Assembly: GCA_002786025.1 (NCBI GenBank)
Contig: NHNW01000002.1
Coordinates: forward strand, 620,001-684,000
Direction of reading: 5' to 3'
Length of the DNA: 64,000 bases
Source of the DNA: Zasmidium citrigriseum
Taxonomy: Eukaryota > Ascomycota > Dothideomycetes > Mycosphaerellales > Mycosphaerellaceae
In this document: positions 22,527 through 33,338 of the stretch, one piece after another
How positions within the stretch are numbered: the first letter of the stretch is position 1
Layout: each line of letters opens with the position of its first letter
The notes under the pieces: model-generated
Seen by the model: the letters and a program-made list of their open reading frames with translations, nothing else
What the model was told of the DNA's origin: nothing
The model's database searches: none
Translations under genes and position numbers: made by a program

Positions 22527-25133
22527 ATGCTGCAGGACAGCAACCCGTCCAAACACAATGCGATGCTGGGCAAGAAAGTACCTCATCCAAAGTCGGCCAA
22601 GTTTGATGACAATGGGGAGGACTTCGCGACGCCGCCAGCAAAGCGGCTGAAACGCGACATAACCGACTTCGTGCAGAAGAGCGCGTCAAAGGTCGAAAAG
22701 GACGTGATACCGGACTCCGATGAGGATAGCGAGAATGAGGATCTCGAACCAGAGACACGAGTGCGACGAACGGATCTCGAGTCTGCCCTTCCTCCAATCG
22801 AGACGGACAAAGAGGCTATCGAAGCGTACGAAGCATCAAGAGCAGCTGAGCAGGCAGAGCTAAGCCTACAAGAACGACTAGATGGCAACAAATGGGTCAG
22901 AGGAAAGAGCTCGATATACGTGGATGCCTTCAACCTGGCACTGGAGACAGTTCTGGAAGAGGAAAGCCACTTATTTGATGAGGCAGAACATGCTGTCTTC
23001 CAGCAATGGCGAGACTTGAGCTACGAGGGTCAGTACCTCTACGTTAGACTCTTCCTCCGCAAAACTTCGAGCTGGCATCGAATCAACCGTCTTGGGTATC
23101 ACAGCGACATTGCGGATCTACAGAACGCAATCGATGACCTGCAGCTGGAAAGAGAGTTGCCTGCACCTGCGTCCCAGCCGCAGCAGAACCCAGGAGAACT
23201 TGATCCACCCGTAGGCACAACGGTCGGTGGGAGCTTTACGTTCGCGGATCGCTCCCAGGACTGCATCAAAGATCTGGAAGAGGCATCGTCACTGCTGCTA
23301 CTGGATGAGCTCAAGGCTTTCGCAAAAGATGCCAAGGTCCAGGGCAAGAATAAGAAAGAGCTACTCAAGGCCTTCAGAAAGGCTAGTGGACAACAGACAT
23401 CGCTCTCACGCTTTGCAAGCTTGAAGCGATCCGATACAGATGAGACTACCGCTTCTCGTGGATCCGAGCAAGAGGACGATTCAAGTCGGGAAGTCACGCC
23501 AGGAAAGATTGAGAATCGAGATTCTTATTTCGTTGACAAGATCATGGCCGAGACTGGCCCTTGCATTCGTCTTTCTCTCCCAGCCTTGAACCTCTTCGAA
23601 CGGGTTCATCTTGTCTTCTACCGCTCAACGGAGTGGACTGAAAAATCGCTAACCACCATCATCCTCGCTCGCATTGCGAGACGCAACTTTCCGGAGTACA
23701 TTGTCTCTCGATCAGCTAACATCTTCGCTTCTCGACAGTTGCTCCTGGAGTTTGAGGCCGCAGTGCGTACGCAATTCAGAGTGGACAACATTCTTGAGTT
23801 CAACGGCACGCCGACGAAAGAGAGTCTTCAGCTCATACTAGACATCTTCGACGAAGTCTATCCTCGATGGAAAGTCCTGCTTGCGGAAGAGCAACGCAAG
23901 GAAGACAGCATCTACAGCACAGGTGAAGGTGCTTATCTTCGGCGATTGTCTCCAGCATGGGTCTACACACGCATCATACACAAAGCAGCGTACGTGATGG
24001 GAAAGTTCAAGGACCACAAACGTGAGCATGGCATTCTATGTGAATTGCTCGAGCAGCGCCTATTCCATACCTCGCGCCGCGGTGACTGGTACCAGCGCAA
24101 AGCATTGCTCGAGGAACACTACATGCACCTGCATCTCCCGTCGCCGCCTGAGTGCAAGGACGTCGATTCTCAAAAGAAGCACTACAAGCGTGTGGCCCTT
24201 CAGACATGCGAAGACGGCCTCCAGGACCAGCTCACGCATCTGATCTTCCATCGAGATCTCCAGAAGCGAACAACGAAATTGGAGAAAGCGTTGAAGATAC
24301 CGAAGAGACAACAGCATGATTTTGAGCACGTTCGTCTGACGAAAGCTGAGGAACGCACTTTTGAGGGTATTCGCATAGAGCGGGACTCGACGAATGGCAG
24401 ACGCAACAGCGAGCAAAATGGAAAGCTCACTCATCGTGGGGCAAAGACAATCTGGCTCGACCCGGCTGTGGATATCAAGACCGAGACAGAGGAAGAGGAG
24501 CCCGCCAAAGAAGTCGAAGCCGAGTGCAGTGTCGAAGAAATGTGTCTTTCCTGCTACCGTGGCCTCGGGTGGAAGGGCTACCATAGCGAGGGCGGTGTTT
24601 TGCGGACCCTTTTCGCCTATCTCTTCTACGACATCCTCTTCCTATACATTCCAAACGTCTTCCAGACTGCATACCAGACCTGCCCATTGGACCTCCATAG
24701 CGACGCTTTCTATCCATCAAGGATCTCCGAAGTCAATGCCCGTCTCAACGAAATCAGCAATGGAGGAGCTGGAAGCCTGATTCAGCGTGTTTGGGATGAG
24801 CACTTCGAGCGCAAGACGTGTGTCGTGGGCCTTGACTGGACCTATGCCCTCGAGGACCTTCTCGAGATCGCTGCTTGTTTCCCGCCAGCGGCATTAAGCA
24901 CCGTGATGAAGACCATCGTCCAGGAATATGGCCAACGAGGCGGTGGCGTTCCAGATCTCTTCCTCTGGAAGCTAGATGACCAAGGCAAAGGCGAAGTCAT
25001 GTTCGCCGAAGTCAAAAGCGAAAACGACCGCCTCAGCGATACCCAGAGAATGTGGATCGACGTCCTGACCAGCGCCGGCGTCCGCACAGAGCTCTGCCAC
25101 GCCGTGGCAAAAGAAGTCCAAGTCCGTTCATAG
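22527..25133 (+). CDS. FAN1: FAN1-type structure-specific nuclease (VRR-NUC)
   Basis: Single exon, 868 aa from ATG 22527; a second ATG at 22563 is possible. FAN1 cuts branched DNA with 5' flaps in interstrand crosslink repair in the nucleus. The C-terminal VRR-NUC domain shows the PD-(D/E)xK core: GVPDLFLW with Asp 810 and FAEVKSEND with Glu 828 and Lys 830, preceded by LDWTYALEDLLEIAACFPP. A SAP-like helix pair lies near residues 255-295 (LLLDELKAFAKDAKVQGKNKKELLKAFRKAS) and a helical TPR-like middle follows. The N-terminus is charged (KSAKFDDNGEDFATPPAKRLKR, NLS-like), and the UBZ zinc finger of animal FAN1 is absent, as in fungal members. Its stop codon is only 18 bp from the stop of the convergent F-box gene, so the 3' UTRs must overlap. 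Confidence 0.93.
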   Translation: MLQDSNPSKHNAMLGKKVPHPKSAKFDDNGEDFATPPAKRLKRDITDFVQKSASKVEKDVIPDSDEDSENEDLEPETRVRRTDLESALPPIETDKEAIEAYEASRAAEQAELSLQERLDGNKWVRGKSSIYVDAFNLALETVLEEESHLFDEAEHAVFQQWRDLSYEGQYLYVRLFLRKTSSWHRINRLGYHSDIADLQNAIDDLQLERELPAPASQPQQNPGELDPPVGTTVGGSFTFADRSQDCIKDLEEASSLLLLDELKAFAKDAKVQGKNKKELLKAFRKASGQQTSLSRFASLKRSDTDETTASRGSEQEDDSSREVTPGKIENRDSYFVDKIMAETGPCIRLSLPALNLFERVHLVFYRSTEWTEKSLTTIILARIARRNFPEYIVSRSANIFASRQLLLEFEAAVRTQFRVDNILEFNGTPTKESLQLILDIFDEVYPRWKVLLAEEQRKEDSIYSTGEGAYLRRLSPAWVYTRIIHKAAYVMGKFKDHKREHGILCELLEQRLFHTSRRGDWYQRKALLEEHYMHLHLPSPPECKDVDSQKKHYKRVALQTCEDGLQDQLTHLIFHRDLQKRTTKLEKALKIPKRQQHDFEHVRLTKAEERTFEGIRIERDSTNGRRNSEQNGKLTHRGAKTIWLDPAVDIKTETEEEEPAKEVEAECSVEEMCLSCYRGLGWKGYHSEGGVLRTLFAYLFYDILFLYIPNVFQTAYQTCPLDLHSDAFYPSRISEVNARLNEISNGGAGSLIQRVWDEHFERKTCVVGLDWTYALEDLLEIAACFPPAALSTVMKTIVQEYGQRGGGVPDLFLWKLDDQGKGEVMFAEVKSENDRLSDTQRMWIDVLTSAGVRTELCHAVAKEVQVRS

Positions 25134-25151
25134 CCAATCCAAAAAGCACAA

Positions 25152-25829
25152 TTACCAAGCCTCCTCCATGCCATCCTCCGTAAAAGGATGCAACAAACAA
25201 AACCCCAAACTCTCGCACCTCATTCCCCCATCATCCGCCCCCCTCATCTCCGCACAAACCTCCTGCAAATCCCCCAGCGTCACACCCTGCGGATTCCAAA
25301 CTGTTACACTTCCCCCCTTCGGATCCCGTCGAATGCACTCAAAATTCACCGCCGTCACGGGCGGCTGCGTGACGAACATGTTTCTCCAACTCGCTTTCTC
25401 TCCCTCCCGCAGCAAGTCTTTATCCCAAACCGGAAACCCCTTGATTTCAAATTGCAGAAAGACGTTCTGATCCGATATCCCAAAAGTAAGAAGGGGGATC
25501 CGATGTCCGCGGCCTGAGGGTTGATTGTAGAGACCTAGGACCTCGCCGCAGGGGTTCAGGGTTATGGGGACTGGGGAGTAGATTGTGCGGGTGCGGCCGG
25601 AGTAGGAGGCGTAGAGGGATTGGATTGGTTTTATGGGTGGGTTGGGGGAGGCGAGGTACAATTTTTCGCGGAGCAGGAGGGAGCGGGTTAGGAGGGAGTG
25701 GAAGGATTTGGAGACGCGGTGTAGGGTGTAGAGGGTGTGGATGTCGAGGTGGAGGAGGATGCGTTCGAGGAGTTCGTAGGTTGTTAGGGTTAGCGTTGTT
25801 GCTGATTGGGGTGGTTGTGGGGAGGACAT
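25152..25829 (-). CDS. F-box protein
   Basis: Single exon, 225 aa. The F-box is at about residues 14-55 (LTTYELLERILLHLDIHTLYTLHRVSKSFHSLL), which would bind Skp1 in an SCF ubiquitin ligase. The remainder (GEVLGLYNQPSGRGHRIPLL, VTAVNFECIRRDPKGGSVTVWN) has no recognised substrate-binding repeat but resembles the short single-exon F-box proteins common in Dothideomycetes. The substrate is unknown. It is convergent with FAN1, with stop codons 18 bp apart. Base composition is uneven: the coding strand is pyrimidine-rich in the first half. Confidence 0.85.
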   Translation of the reverse strand: MSSPQPPQSATTLTLTTYELLERILLHLDIHTLYTLHRVSKSFHSLLTRSLLLREKLYLASPNPPIKPIQSLYASYSGRTRTIYSPVPITLNPCGEVLGLYNQPSGRGHRIPLLTFGISDQNVFLQFEIKGFPVWDKDLLREGEKASWRNMFVTQPPVTAVNFECIRRDPKGGSVTVWNPQGVTLGDLQEVCAEMRGADDGGMRCESLGFCLLHPFTEDGMEEAW

Positions 25830-26669
25830 TGTTGTGGTTTTGTTGGGTTGATGGGTGGTATGTTGGAATACAAGTGAGGTCGTAGACGGACAATGGGTGG
25901 CATTTATCTAGCTCGAACTCTACGAGAGCAGAGGTGGGGAGCTATAAAGCTACGGAATGCTCAAATACCAGACAACCGCTGTCTGCTACTTCGAACAATG
26001 TGTGTCATGACATCGGACGGTCGTTAGAAGCTTTACTTGTATACAAAACCAATTCCATGATGCGATGCAATCAGCGTCCATGAAGACGTTGCAGAGAGGT
26101 GGGATGTGAGGTGATCTGGGGTGAGACTCGAGTACCATCGCAGGCGACACAAGCGGCGAACACTTCTTTGGGCTGCCATAAGCCAATGTCTTCCGAGGAG
26201 TAATGGGTATTGTTGTTGTATGGTCGTATTCAAGAAGAGATGTAGTCACCTAGACTCCGACTTCAGACCCCTTTCCCTCTCGGGCACCCCATTCGGGATT
26301 GGTGTCAAGACTGAGATATCGATCTCCACTTCTCAGAGCAACGTTACACTGTCTCCCTCCTTCAATGTTGATAACGAATGTCACTACGACATTGTCTCCG
26401 CATCGATCTTGCCCGATCTGCTCAAAATGCTGTCCTTCTCACCTGCCCGGTTGCCCGTTTTGATATGGAAAGATGGACAGAGTTCAAAGACGCCGGCTAG
26501 GAGAGGCTCATTTCTGCAGCATGATGGTTGAAGGATCATGCCCGATGTGAAGAGGGAGAGGTTAAGTAAAGCCATTTTGTTCATTTGCTTGGTATTCTTG
26601 ACAAGTCTTGAACTCTTGGTTTTTGCTTGATTTCTTTTCAAAAGCTTTGTCTGGCGAGCCTACCGAACT
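25830..26669. other. Intergenic/divergent promoter region
   Basis: About 840 bp between the F-box gene start and the alpha-galactosidase start, transcribed divergently. It holds the promoters of both. Short open frames show no domain. Nothing else identified. Confidence 0.5.
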
Positions 26670-28386
26670 ATGTCGATATTGACGGTAGCAGCAATGGCCA
26701 TGTTGCCGGCCACTCAAGTCTTTGCCTCCTTGGAGAATCCCAGCCTTCTCCCAACTCCTCCTATGGGATTGTGAGTACAGATAGTATCTGACTCCTGAAC
26801 ACCTACTAACTCTTGGTAGCAACAACTGGGCAAGATTCGAGTGCAACCTGAACCAGACTCTTTTCACGGAGACTGCAGATGCTATGCTTTCAAAGGGCTT
26901 GCTAAAGGCAGGATACGATCGAGTTAACATCGACGATTGCTGGCCTCTTTATGAACGCGCTCAAAATGGAAGTCTTCAATGGAACGAGACACTCTTCCCG
27001 AATGGCATGCCATGGCTAGGCAACTATCTGAAGGAGCGTGGCTTCCACTTCGGTATCTACTCAGATGCTGGTAATGAGACGTGCGGCGGCTATCCTGGCT
27101 CACTCGGTTACGAGGAGATCGACTTCGAAACCTTCAAGTCTTGGGGCATTGACTACCTCAAACTAGACGGATGCAATGTCTACGCCAAGCCTGGCCAGTC
27201 TGATGAGGAGAGATATCGAAAGATCTACTCGCATTGGCACGACATCTTCAGTCATTCACCAGATCCACTTATCTTCTCTGAGTCTGCTCCCGCGTATTTT
27301 GCTGGTGAGGATAGCCTGACGGACTGGTACACTATCATGGACTGGGTGCCAATCTACGGAGAGCTAGCGAGACACAGCTACGATGTCGCTACACATGAGA
27401 GTACGAAGAACCCATGGAAGAGTGTTATGACCAACTACGACCAGGAAGTGAGAGTTGCTCGTGAGCAGGGTGTCGGGTACTACAATGACCCCGACTTCCT
27501 CATTGCCGACGAGCCTTATCTCACTTTTGAGGAAAAGAAAAGTCAGTTCGCATTGTGGTCGACTTTGTCCGCGCCACTCATCATTAGCGCTTATATCCCC
27601 GACCTTCCCGATGAGACGATCGAATACTTGACGAACAAGGAGTTCATTGCGGTTGACCAGGATAAGCTTGCTCTGCAGGCTACTCTCGTCTCTCACGACG
27701 GGACCTGGGACGTCTTGACAAAAAGCCTTTCGAACGGCGACCGCCTGGTCACGATTCTGAATAACGGTAGCAGCGCAGGTACGATTGAAGTGCCGCTGTC
27801 GAGGATCGGATATGCGGGCTCTAAACAACGTGGCTGGTGGCCAGGACAGGCGTCCAATTTGGTTGTGAAAGATTTGTGGACTGGGAAAGTATCCTCACTC
27901 AGTTCTCAAGGCCGCGACGCTGCTATCAAGGCCACTGTGCCCTCACACGGCACAGCCTCGTACCGCATCAGCGCACGGAAAGGGCCACGACCTTTCGGGC
28001 ATTCAGCTCCAACATCAATGTGGATTCCCACGGGTATCATCTTCAACGCAAACTCTTTCCATTGCCTTACATCTCGCAACGGAAAGTTGAGCTGGGCAGA
28101 CTGCGATTCTTCAGACGGCCAGGTCTGGCAAGTTGGAAAGAAGGGTGCCACGATCAAGCCGCTTTCCAATGCCAATGAGTGTCTTGCAGCATCTGGAGGA
28201 CATGCTGCTCTTGGACCTTGCCGTGGCAGATCTCAATGGCAATACGACCGCACTGGCAACATTCGCAGTGCGGCAAATTCCAAGGACTGTCTCACAGAAG
28301 GTAGTGATGGCTCTGTGGTCATTCAGTCATGCGGAAACCTGAAAGATAGCCAGGTCTTTGAAATGCCATCGGGATGGCAGTTGTGA
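26670..28386 (+). CDS. Secreted GH27 alpha-galactosidase with ricin-type lectin domain
   Basis: Exons 26670-26770 and 26820-28386; 49-nt intron (GTGAGT, TACTAAC branch, TAG); 555 aa. Signal peptide about 1-20. The GH27 barrel starts at TPPMGFNNWARFECNL, which is created by the splice. It contains INIDDCW-like VNIDDCW, GIYSDAGNETCGGYPGS, the nucleophile region YLKLDGCN (Asp 150) and the acid/base region GYYNDPDFL (Asp 257/259). A beta-sandwich follows. The last ~125 residues form a ricin B/CBM13-like trefoil (HCLTSRNGKLSWADC, ECLAASGG, DCLTEGSDGSVVIQSC). It hydrolyses terminal alpha-1,6-galactose of melibiose, raffinose or galactomannan outside the cell. It is followed in the same direction by the astacin-like protease gene; co-regulation is only a possibility. 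Confidence 0.93.
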
Positions 28387-28652
28387 AAAATGAGAGCGAA
28401 CACACATGGATGACCACCCAAAGTTGAACGATTCTGGGTCTACGCACAACTCTCCGAGCTAACCCGAGTAGAATACATTTCATGTGACTGCCATGAGCAC
28501 GAAATAGCAGCACGACGACTGGCAGATGCTCACGTATCGAAAGCACATGCTCAAATCCAACACCCCGAGAGTACCCTTTCCAGCTCTCAACACCTTTCCA
28601 TTCGCAACATCTCGGAGATTTTGGCACAGAACCAAAGCTTACAACCACCGCG

Positions 28653-29902
28653 ATGCGTTTCGGACTACTCGCCCCGTGGTTATTAGCCACTATTCGGCTC
28701 GCTGTAGCCTGCCCACCTCCGCCATACAACAACACTCACGAAGCACGGAGATGGTACAGCGTGGGCAATCCGACGGGCGACGAGCCGAAGACCAACAACG
28801 CCTGGCCGGTAATCAGGGAGGGACTTCAGCCAGTTCGCTATTGCTGGTATACTCTCGACGAGCCTCTATTGTGTGTCTGCTCTAATGTCTTCAGGGTCAA
28901 AGAATCCGACAAGCAAAATCTCCAGACCATACTCAACAGAGCCATTCGGAAATGGTCATATGCGATTGAACACTCGGCGCTGGAGATTATCCCTGACCAA
29001 GCCAATGGGCCGAACATCTGTGGTGAGAAAGGCGTTCATGACGACGCACTCTACATCGAAGACGTGACCAACTCCGAAACGAACTCGGCTGGTGTCACGA
29101 CTCAGGGGTATTGGGGTCTTGAGGGCCAGACGGAGCCAGGTCGCCATTATATGAAGTTCTTCGTCGAGTACCCTGACAAGGCGAAGAGTGACCCAAATGC
29201 TCATGATGTGCTCATGATGGCGCACGAACTTGGTAAGACCTAGGCAGGTTGAGCTAGAAGAACGTGTGATACTGATTGGCAATTTATAGGACATGCCATC
29301 GGTTTCGACCATGAGCATTCTCGCCCGGACGCTGCGAAGTACCTTTGGTTCTATTGCGAGAACCTCATTGACTATGACGAGGTCAGTCCTGTTACGAAAT
29401 GATCTCATACCTCGACATATCTGACTGATGAACAATTCAGGTCAAAGCCAAGATCCAACCACCCGACACAATCGAAGAAGCGTGCAAATCGAGGGACATT
29501 GCTCTCAAATATGGATTCTCCGCATGGGCCTACCTCTCCAATCCCCACCATGGGAAAATCGGCCAGAACGCCTGGAGCAAGAGCTTCGATTATGACTCCG
29601 TCATGATCTACGGCTCCTATATGGGTGGTAAAGAGCCACCGCCAGCTGATAGCGTTGCTCTCGGCAAGCCTGTGTTACTCAGTCATCAGGAAGGAGCCAC
29701 AGATCCACACAAAGGCATCCGGCGGAAGATCAAGATGGGTGGCGATTGGGCAGATGTGAGTGAGGGTGACCGTGCGAGAGTTGCTCAGCTCTACCCGCAC
29801 TTGGATCCGGATGAGAATGACGGCATGGGAGCGAATGAGGATCTTTGGCAGGGCACTTCGATACCGGTGGCGAAGCGGGAGGTGAAGACTGTCATGCCGT
29901 GA
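28653..29902 (+). CDS. Secreted astacin-like zinc metalloprotease
   Basis: Exons 28653-29232, 29290-29381 and 29441-29902; introns of 57 and 59 nt (GTAAGA...TAG, GTCAGT...CAG); 377 aa. Signal peptide at about 1-20 (MRFGLLAPWLLATIRLAVAC). The first splice completes the zinc site HELGHAIGFDHEH (His 191, His 195 and His 201, with catalytic Glu 192), matching HExxHxxGFxHE of astacins (M12A). A Met-turn candidate follows (DYDSVMIYGSYM). The upstream region has the ILNRAIRKWSYAIEH helix of the metzincin fold. It is expected to be an extracellular protease; the substrate is unknown. No propeptide cysteine switch is evident. It ends 75 bp from the 3' end of the convergent HET gene. Confidence 0.88.
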
Positions 29903-29976
29903 GCTTCTTCGAGCAGTTGACCTTTTCTCTGCCGTCTCCTGTGGATAGAGAAGCTCATACTTAATCTGAGCCTGCA

Positions 29977-31884
29977 TCACTTGAGCACCAATTCTTTCTC
30001 TTCTGTTTCATCGCGGTGAGTACGGTAGTGCCCCTCGTCAAACTCATCCGATTGAGCCAAGCAGATCAGCTCGTATGCGCCATCCTCTCGGGGACTCAAT
30101 ATCATGGGGAGTTTGCATCCAGTGATCTCACACAACTGGTCGTTCTCCTTGACTTCACGGCTAGCTCTGAAGATGTACCCCGTATCGGTGCCAGACCACC
30201 AGGCATCATAATTCATCTGCATGACAACCAACAAGCTCTCCCAGAGTCCTCGTCTCAGCCTGGCGCTATTAGGGAGATCAGGTGTAGGATGGTAGAGGTC
30301 CACAGCCTTGAGAGCGTCAGCATACCAGGGAAAGCTCTCTCGTATGTAAGCTTCCACGTTCCAGTAATCGTAAGGTCGATCTTCGCCGGTAACTCGCTCT
30401 ACGCCGGCTCTTACACAGGCGGCATCGACGGCTGTGAAAAGTAGATGGCCTCCGTATGCTATCCTCCAGACTTGGCCTTCTGCAAGTCTCTCTTTTGCTT
30501 TCTGTCTGCCGAATCGACTCTCCCAGCATTTGCATGCTATGGTGCTCATTCGAAGGACCTCTTTAACAAATTCAGTGAGAATCCAGAGCTTGCCGGCTTC
30601 TCCCCTTGGCAGAAGTCGGATCTCGTTTTGATTTGCTTCTGCTGCCATGACACCTTGTTCTTCCCACGCGGCCGCGGGTATGAGTGGTCTTGCGAGGATG
30701 GCTTTCCCAAGAAACGAGCTTTGGACCTTCAAGGCATTGTTAATGTGATCGTGCGAAAACATCCGGGCGAGATTCTTCGTCTCCTCATCATCGTCCTCGC
30801 TGGATCCAAGGGGGTTGATGTTGTCATACGCTCCCATATCCCAAACCCTTTGCGAGAAATCTGCACACCAAGACGGCAGTGATCCATCGCGATCCTCGTT
30901 ACTCTGAACCGCATGAATGAGAAACGTTAAGTTCTTCTTGCTCCTGAAGATCGCCACCATAGCCTCTTGGTAAACTTCGCTCACCGACTTGTCATAGTCA
31001 GGAACCGGGTAGAAGGCCTTCTCATCGTCGCAGATCAGATCTCGGATTCCGTAAACCTGATCCCGTGGATTCGTACATCGATATCCTCTCGTTCGCTCGA
31101 CCATTTCGTGTATGGTCGCTTTGCGGCTCTCCAGATGTTCGCGTTCCTGCCACTGCTTCCTCAAAAGGATGTGACGGTTGATCTCGAAAGCATTCGTGGC
31201 CCACGAAGAGTTCTCATCCATGATCATGCCTTCCTTTCCATCCATCATGGTCGTTGTATAATCGAGGATCGCTCGGGACAGCTTCTCCCATTCGAGCCAT
31301 GTTTGGCCACATCCCACCAAAGGATCGTTATCGGCGAGAATGAGCTCTTGCAAGGTCCAGACTCTGTGCCACCAGTCCTTGCGGAGTATCGTCTGTAATC
31401 CGTCTGCGATATCCTGTGGAAAATCATCGTATAGCTTGTCTTTCAGAGCATCTGGATCTTGAAGTTTGGACATTGTAGCCTCCACATCTGCATCACGATC
31501 TCCCAGCCAGATTAGCACACGAGATGCCTGCGAGTATATCTGACCCATTCTTCGAACTTGGACATTTCGTTCATGGATGTCATTCTGGTTGATACAGACT
31601 GCATCGACCCAAAGGGTCCGGGTTTCATCTGGCTTTCGAAGATACCTCAAAGCCGTGGCAAGGTTGCGAGTGATCGAGAATGGATGGCCATCGATGTCGA
31701 TAGTGACCTTTTCATTCGAACTGCCCCAGACATATGAGAGGGCCTCGTAGTGCACTGTCTCGCTTGTTAAGCAGACAGCGTTTATTGAGCAGCATATCTT
31801 GGAGTAGTGATCAACGCTCGGTGCAATAGTCAGTGTCCGGATTTGTTGAGTGGTGGCATCGAGCGGCACGTAGGGGTAGACCAT
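29977..31884 (-). CDS. HET-domain (heterokaryon incompatibility) protein
   Basis: Single exon, 635 aa, from ATG 31884. The N-terminal HET domain (about residues 46-190) is clear: YEALSYVWG, the I-x-x-NLATALRYLR segment, TLWVDAVCINQNDIHERN, QVRRMGQIYSQASRVLIWLG and WWHRVWTLQELILA. The C-terminal ~400 residues contain the usual poorly conserved helical region of long HET proteins (YQEAMVAIFRSKKNLTFLI, LPSWCADFSQ). HET-domain proteins mediate non-self recognition and cell death at vegetative fusion; individual members are mostly uncharacterised. A gene with NLR-type ankyrin repeats starts about 520 bp away in the opposite direction. The frame is intact. Confidence 0.93.
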   Translation of the reverse strand: MVYPYVPLDATTQQIRTLTIAPSVDHYSKICCSINAVCLTSETVHYEALSYVWGSSNEKVTIDIDGHPFSITRNLATALRYLRKPDETRTLWVDAVCINQNDIHERNVQVRRMGQIYSQASRVLIWLGDRDADVEATMSKLQDPDALKDKLYDDFPQDIADGLQTILRKDWWHRVWTLQELILADNDPLVGCGQTWLEWEKLSRAILDYTTTMMDGKEGMIMDENSSWATNAFEINRHILLRKQWQEREHLESRKATIHEMVERTRGYRCTNPRDQVYGIRDLICDDEKAFYPVPDYDKSVSEVYQEAMVAIFRSKKNLTFLIHAVQSNEDRDGSLPSWCADFSQRVWDMGAYDNINPLGSSEDDDEETKNLARMFSHDHINNALKVQSSFLGKAILARPLIPAAAWEEQGVMAAEANQNEIRLLPRGEAGKLWILTEFVKEVLRMSTIACKCWESRFGRQKAKERLAEGQVWRIAYGGHLLFTAVDAACVRAGVERVTGEDRPYDYWNVEAYIRESFPWYADALKAVDLYHPTPDLPNSARLRRGLWESLLVVMQMNYDAWWSGTDTGYIFRASREVKENDQLCEITGCKLPMILSPREDGAYELICLAQSDEFDEGHYRTHRDETEEKELVLK

Positions 31885-32402
31885 GGCAGGTCGTGTCTCG
31901 AAGGGTCGAGCTGCTGTTAATGGATTTCGATATCTGTCTGTTGGTCCGAAGCATGGAAAGACGGCTGCGATAGTGCCTTGTATGTGTCTCTTGTTATTAT
32001 TGGGCTAGAAGTGCGGCTGAGCATTATTCTGTGGGCCACATCTGCAGGCCCAGCGTCGATCAAGCCCCTCAGTGGTCATGTTGCAGTGAAGAGTTCAACA
32101 ATGCTAGACCGGAATCGAAATGCTTCTGCAAGTTTAGAAATGGCTCCCGCCTCTTACTCGAAGCACCGCTATCAATTCAAGTCTCTAGGCGAGCTGCAGC
32201 TGAGCTTCATTAGCCCCGCCAAGCTGGTCACGATGCAGTGTCGCAGGATCAAGTCTGTGCCTCATCAGCGTGCTCTAAATATCATCGAAAGAACGAGACA
32301 TCTTCGTAAAGCCAGAGACAGAATTTCGCCTTCATATTGATCGAACTGCAGAGAGCACACGAATCTAATAGCCACGACTTTAGCCAAGATCACTGGGATG
32401 CC
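31885..32402. promoter_or_regulatory. Divergent region between HET and ankyrin genes
   Basis: About 520 bp. It contains an open plus-strand frame of 120 codons (31978-32340) without recognisable domain, and the possible missing 5' exon of the ankyrin gene. Presumed divergent promoter. Confidence 0.4.
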
Positions 32403-33338
32403 ATGTTCGAGGAGGACGACACACCAGATGAGGGAGATATCTGGACTCCACTCCAACTCGCAAGTCTTGAGGGAGACGTTGCAACTGTGAATCAGCTTCT
32501 TGCCCAAGGAAGCAATGCGAACGAGCCCCCGACTGGCTACTATGGCAAGACAGCCTTGCAAGCTGCGACCATGCGAGGCCATCTCAAAGTCGTCGACGTT
32601 CTCCTCAAGGCGGGAGCTAAGGTGGATGCTCCTGGTGGGAATAATGGAGGTCGGGCGGCCTTGACGGTTGCCGCTGTGGCTGGCGAGGAGCAAATCGTGG
32701 AGCGACTGATATCAGCAGGGGCCGACGTGAATCTGCCTCCTCATCGATATATGGGACGAACGCCGCTCGAAGGAGCAGCAGAGTCTGGCAACATGGCCAT
32801 ACTTCAGAGGCTGTTGGACGAGGGGGCCCGAGTAAACGCACAAGTAGCTGTGCATCGTGGCCGCAGCCCCTTGCAAGCCGCCGCCGAAGGTGGTCATGTC
32901 GAGATGGTCGAGCAGCTTCTCGAACTGGGAGCTGACATCAACGCGCCAGCGGCGAAGAATGCTGGGTTGACAGCTTTGCAAGCAGCAGCGCTGATAGGAC
33001 ATGTTGGACTCGTTCGTCGATTGCTGGCTTCTGGAGCTGATCCGAACGCCCCGAGTGGCTACTACCTTGGACACACTGCACTCGGAGCTGCATCAGAGTT
33101 TGGCCACATTGAAGTTGTTCAAACGCTGGTTGAGGCTGGTGCTGACCTGGAAATGGTATCTGGGAACAAACATTTGACCGCGCTCCGTACGTAAAGTCAA
33201 GGGCAGAAGCCATCCTGATGTCTGAGACATATGCTGACCTTCTACCCTTTACTTTCAGAGCTTGCGGTGGCCAACGACAGGATGGAAATAGCAGAGTTCC
33301 TGAGGCAAAAATCGAAGGAGCGCGGCGAGAAGTCGTGA
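32403..33338 (+). CDS. Ankyrin-repeat protein (NLR-type repeats)
   Basis: Exons 32403-33186 and 33259-33338 (72-nt intron, GTACGT...CAG), 287 aa if ATG 32403 is the start. The frame is open upstream to 32337 without ATG, so a 5' exon may be missing. The protein is almost wholly ankyrin repeats of about 36 residues: WTPLQLASLEGDVATVNQLL, KTALQAATMRGHLKVVDVLL, RTPLEGAAESGNMAILQRLL, RSPLQAAAEGGHVEMVEQLL, LTALQAAALIGHVGLVRRLL and HTALGAASEFGHIEVVQTLV, and the splice makes LTALQLAVANDRMEIAEFL. The Y-x-G-R/K/H-T-A/P-L-x-A-A pattern is typical of the C-terminal repeats of fungal NACHT/NB-ARC proteins, but no nucleotide-binding domain is present. It may be a detached sensor fragment or a stand-alone ankyrin protein. 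Confidence 0.8.

Noticed and set aside
25775..25800. Telomere-like TTAGGG
   Set aside because: A single copy inside the F-box coding sequence, no array.
26121..26531. Plus-strand frame of 136 codons upstream of the alpha-galactosidase
   Set aside because: No domain and no splice or start support; treated as intergenic.
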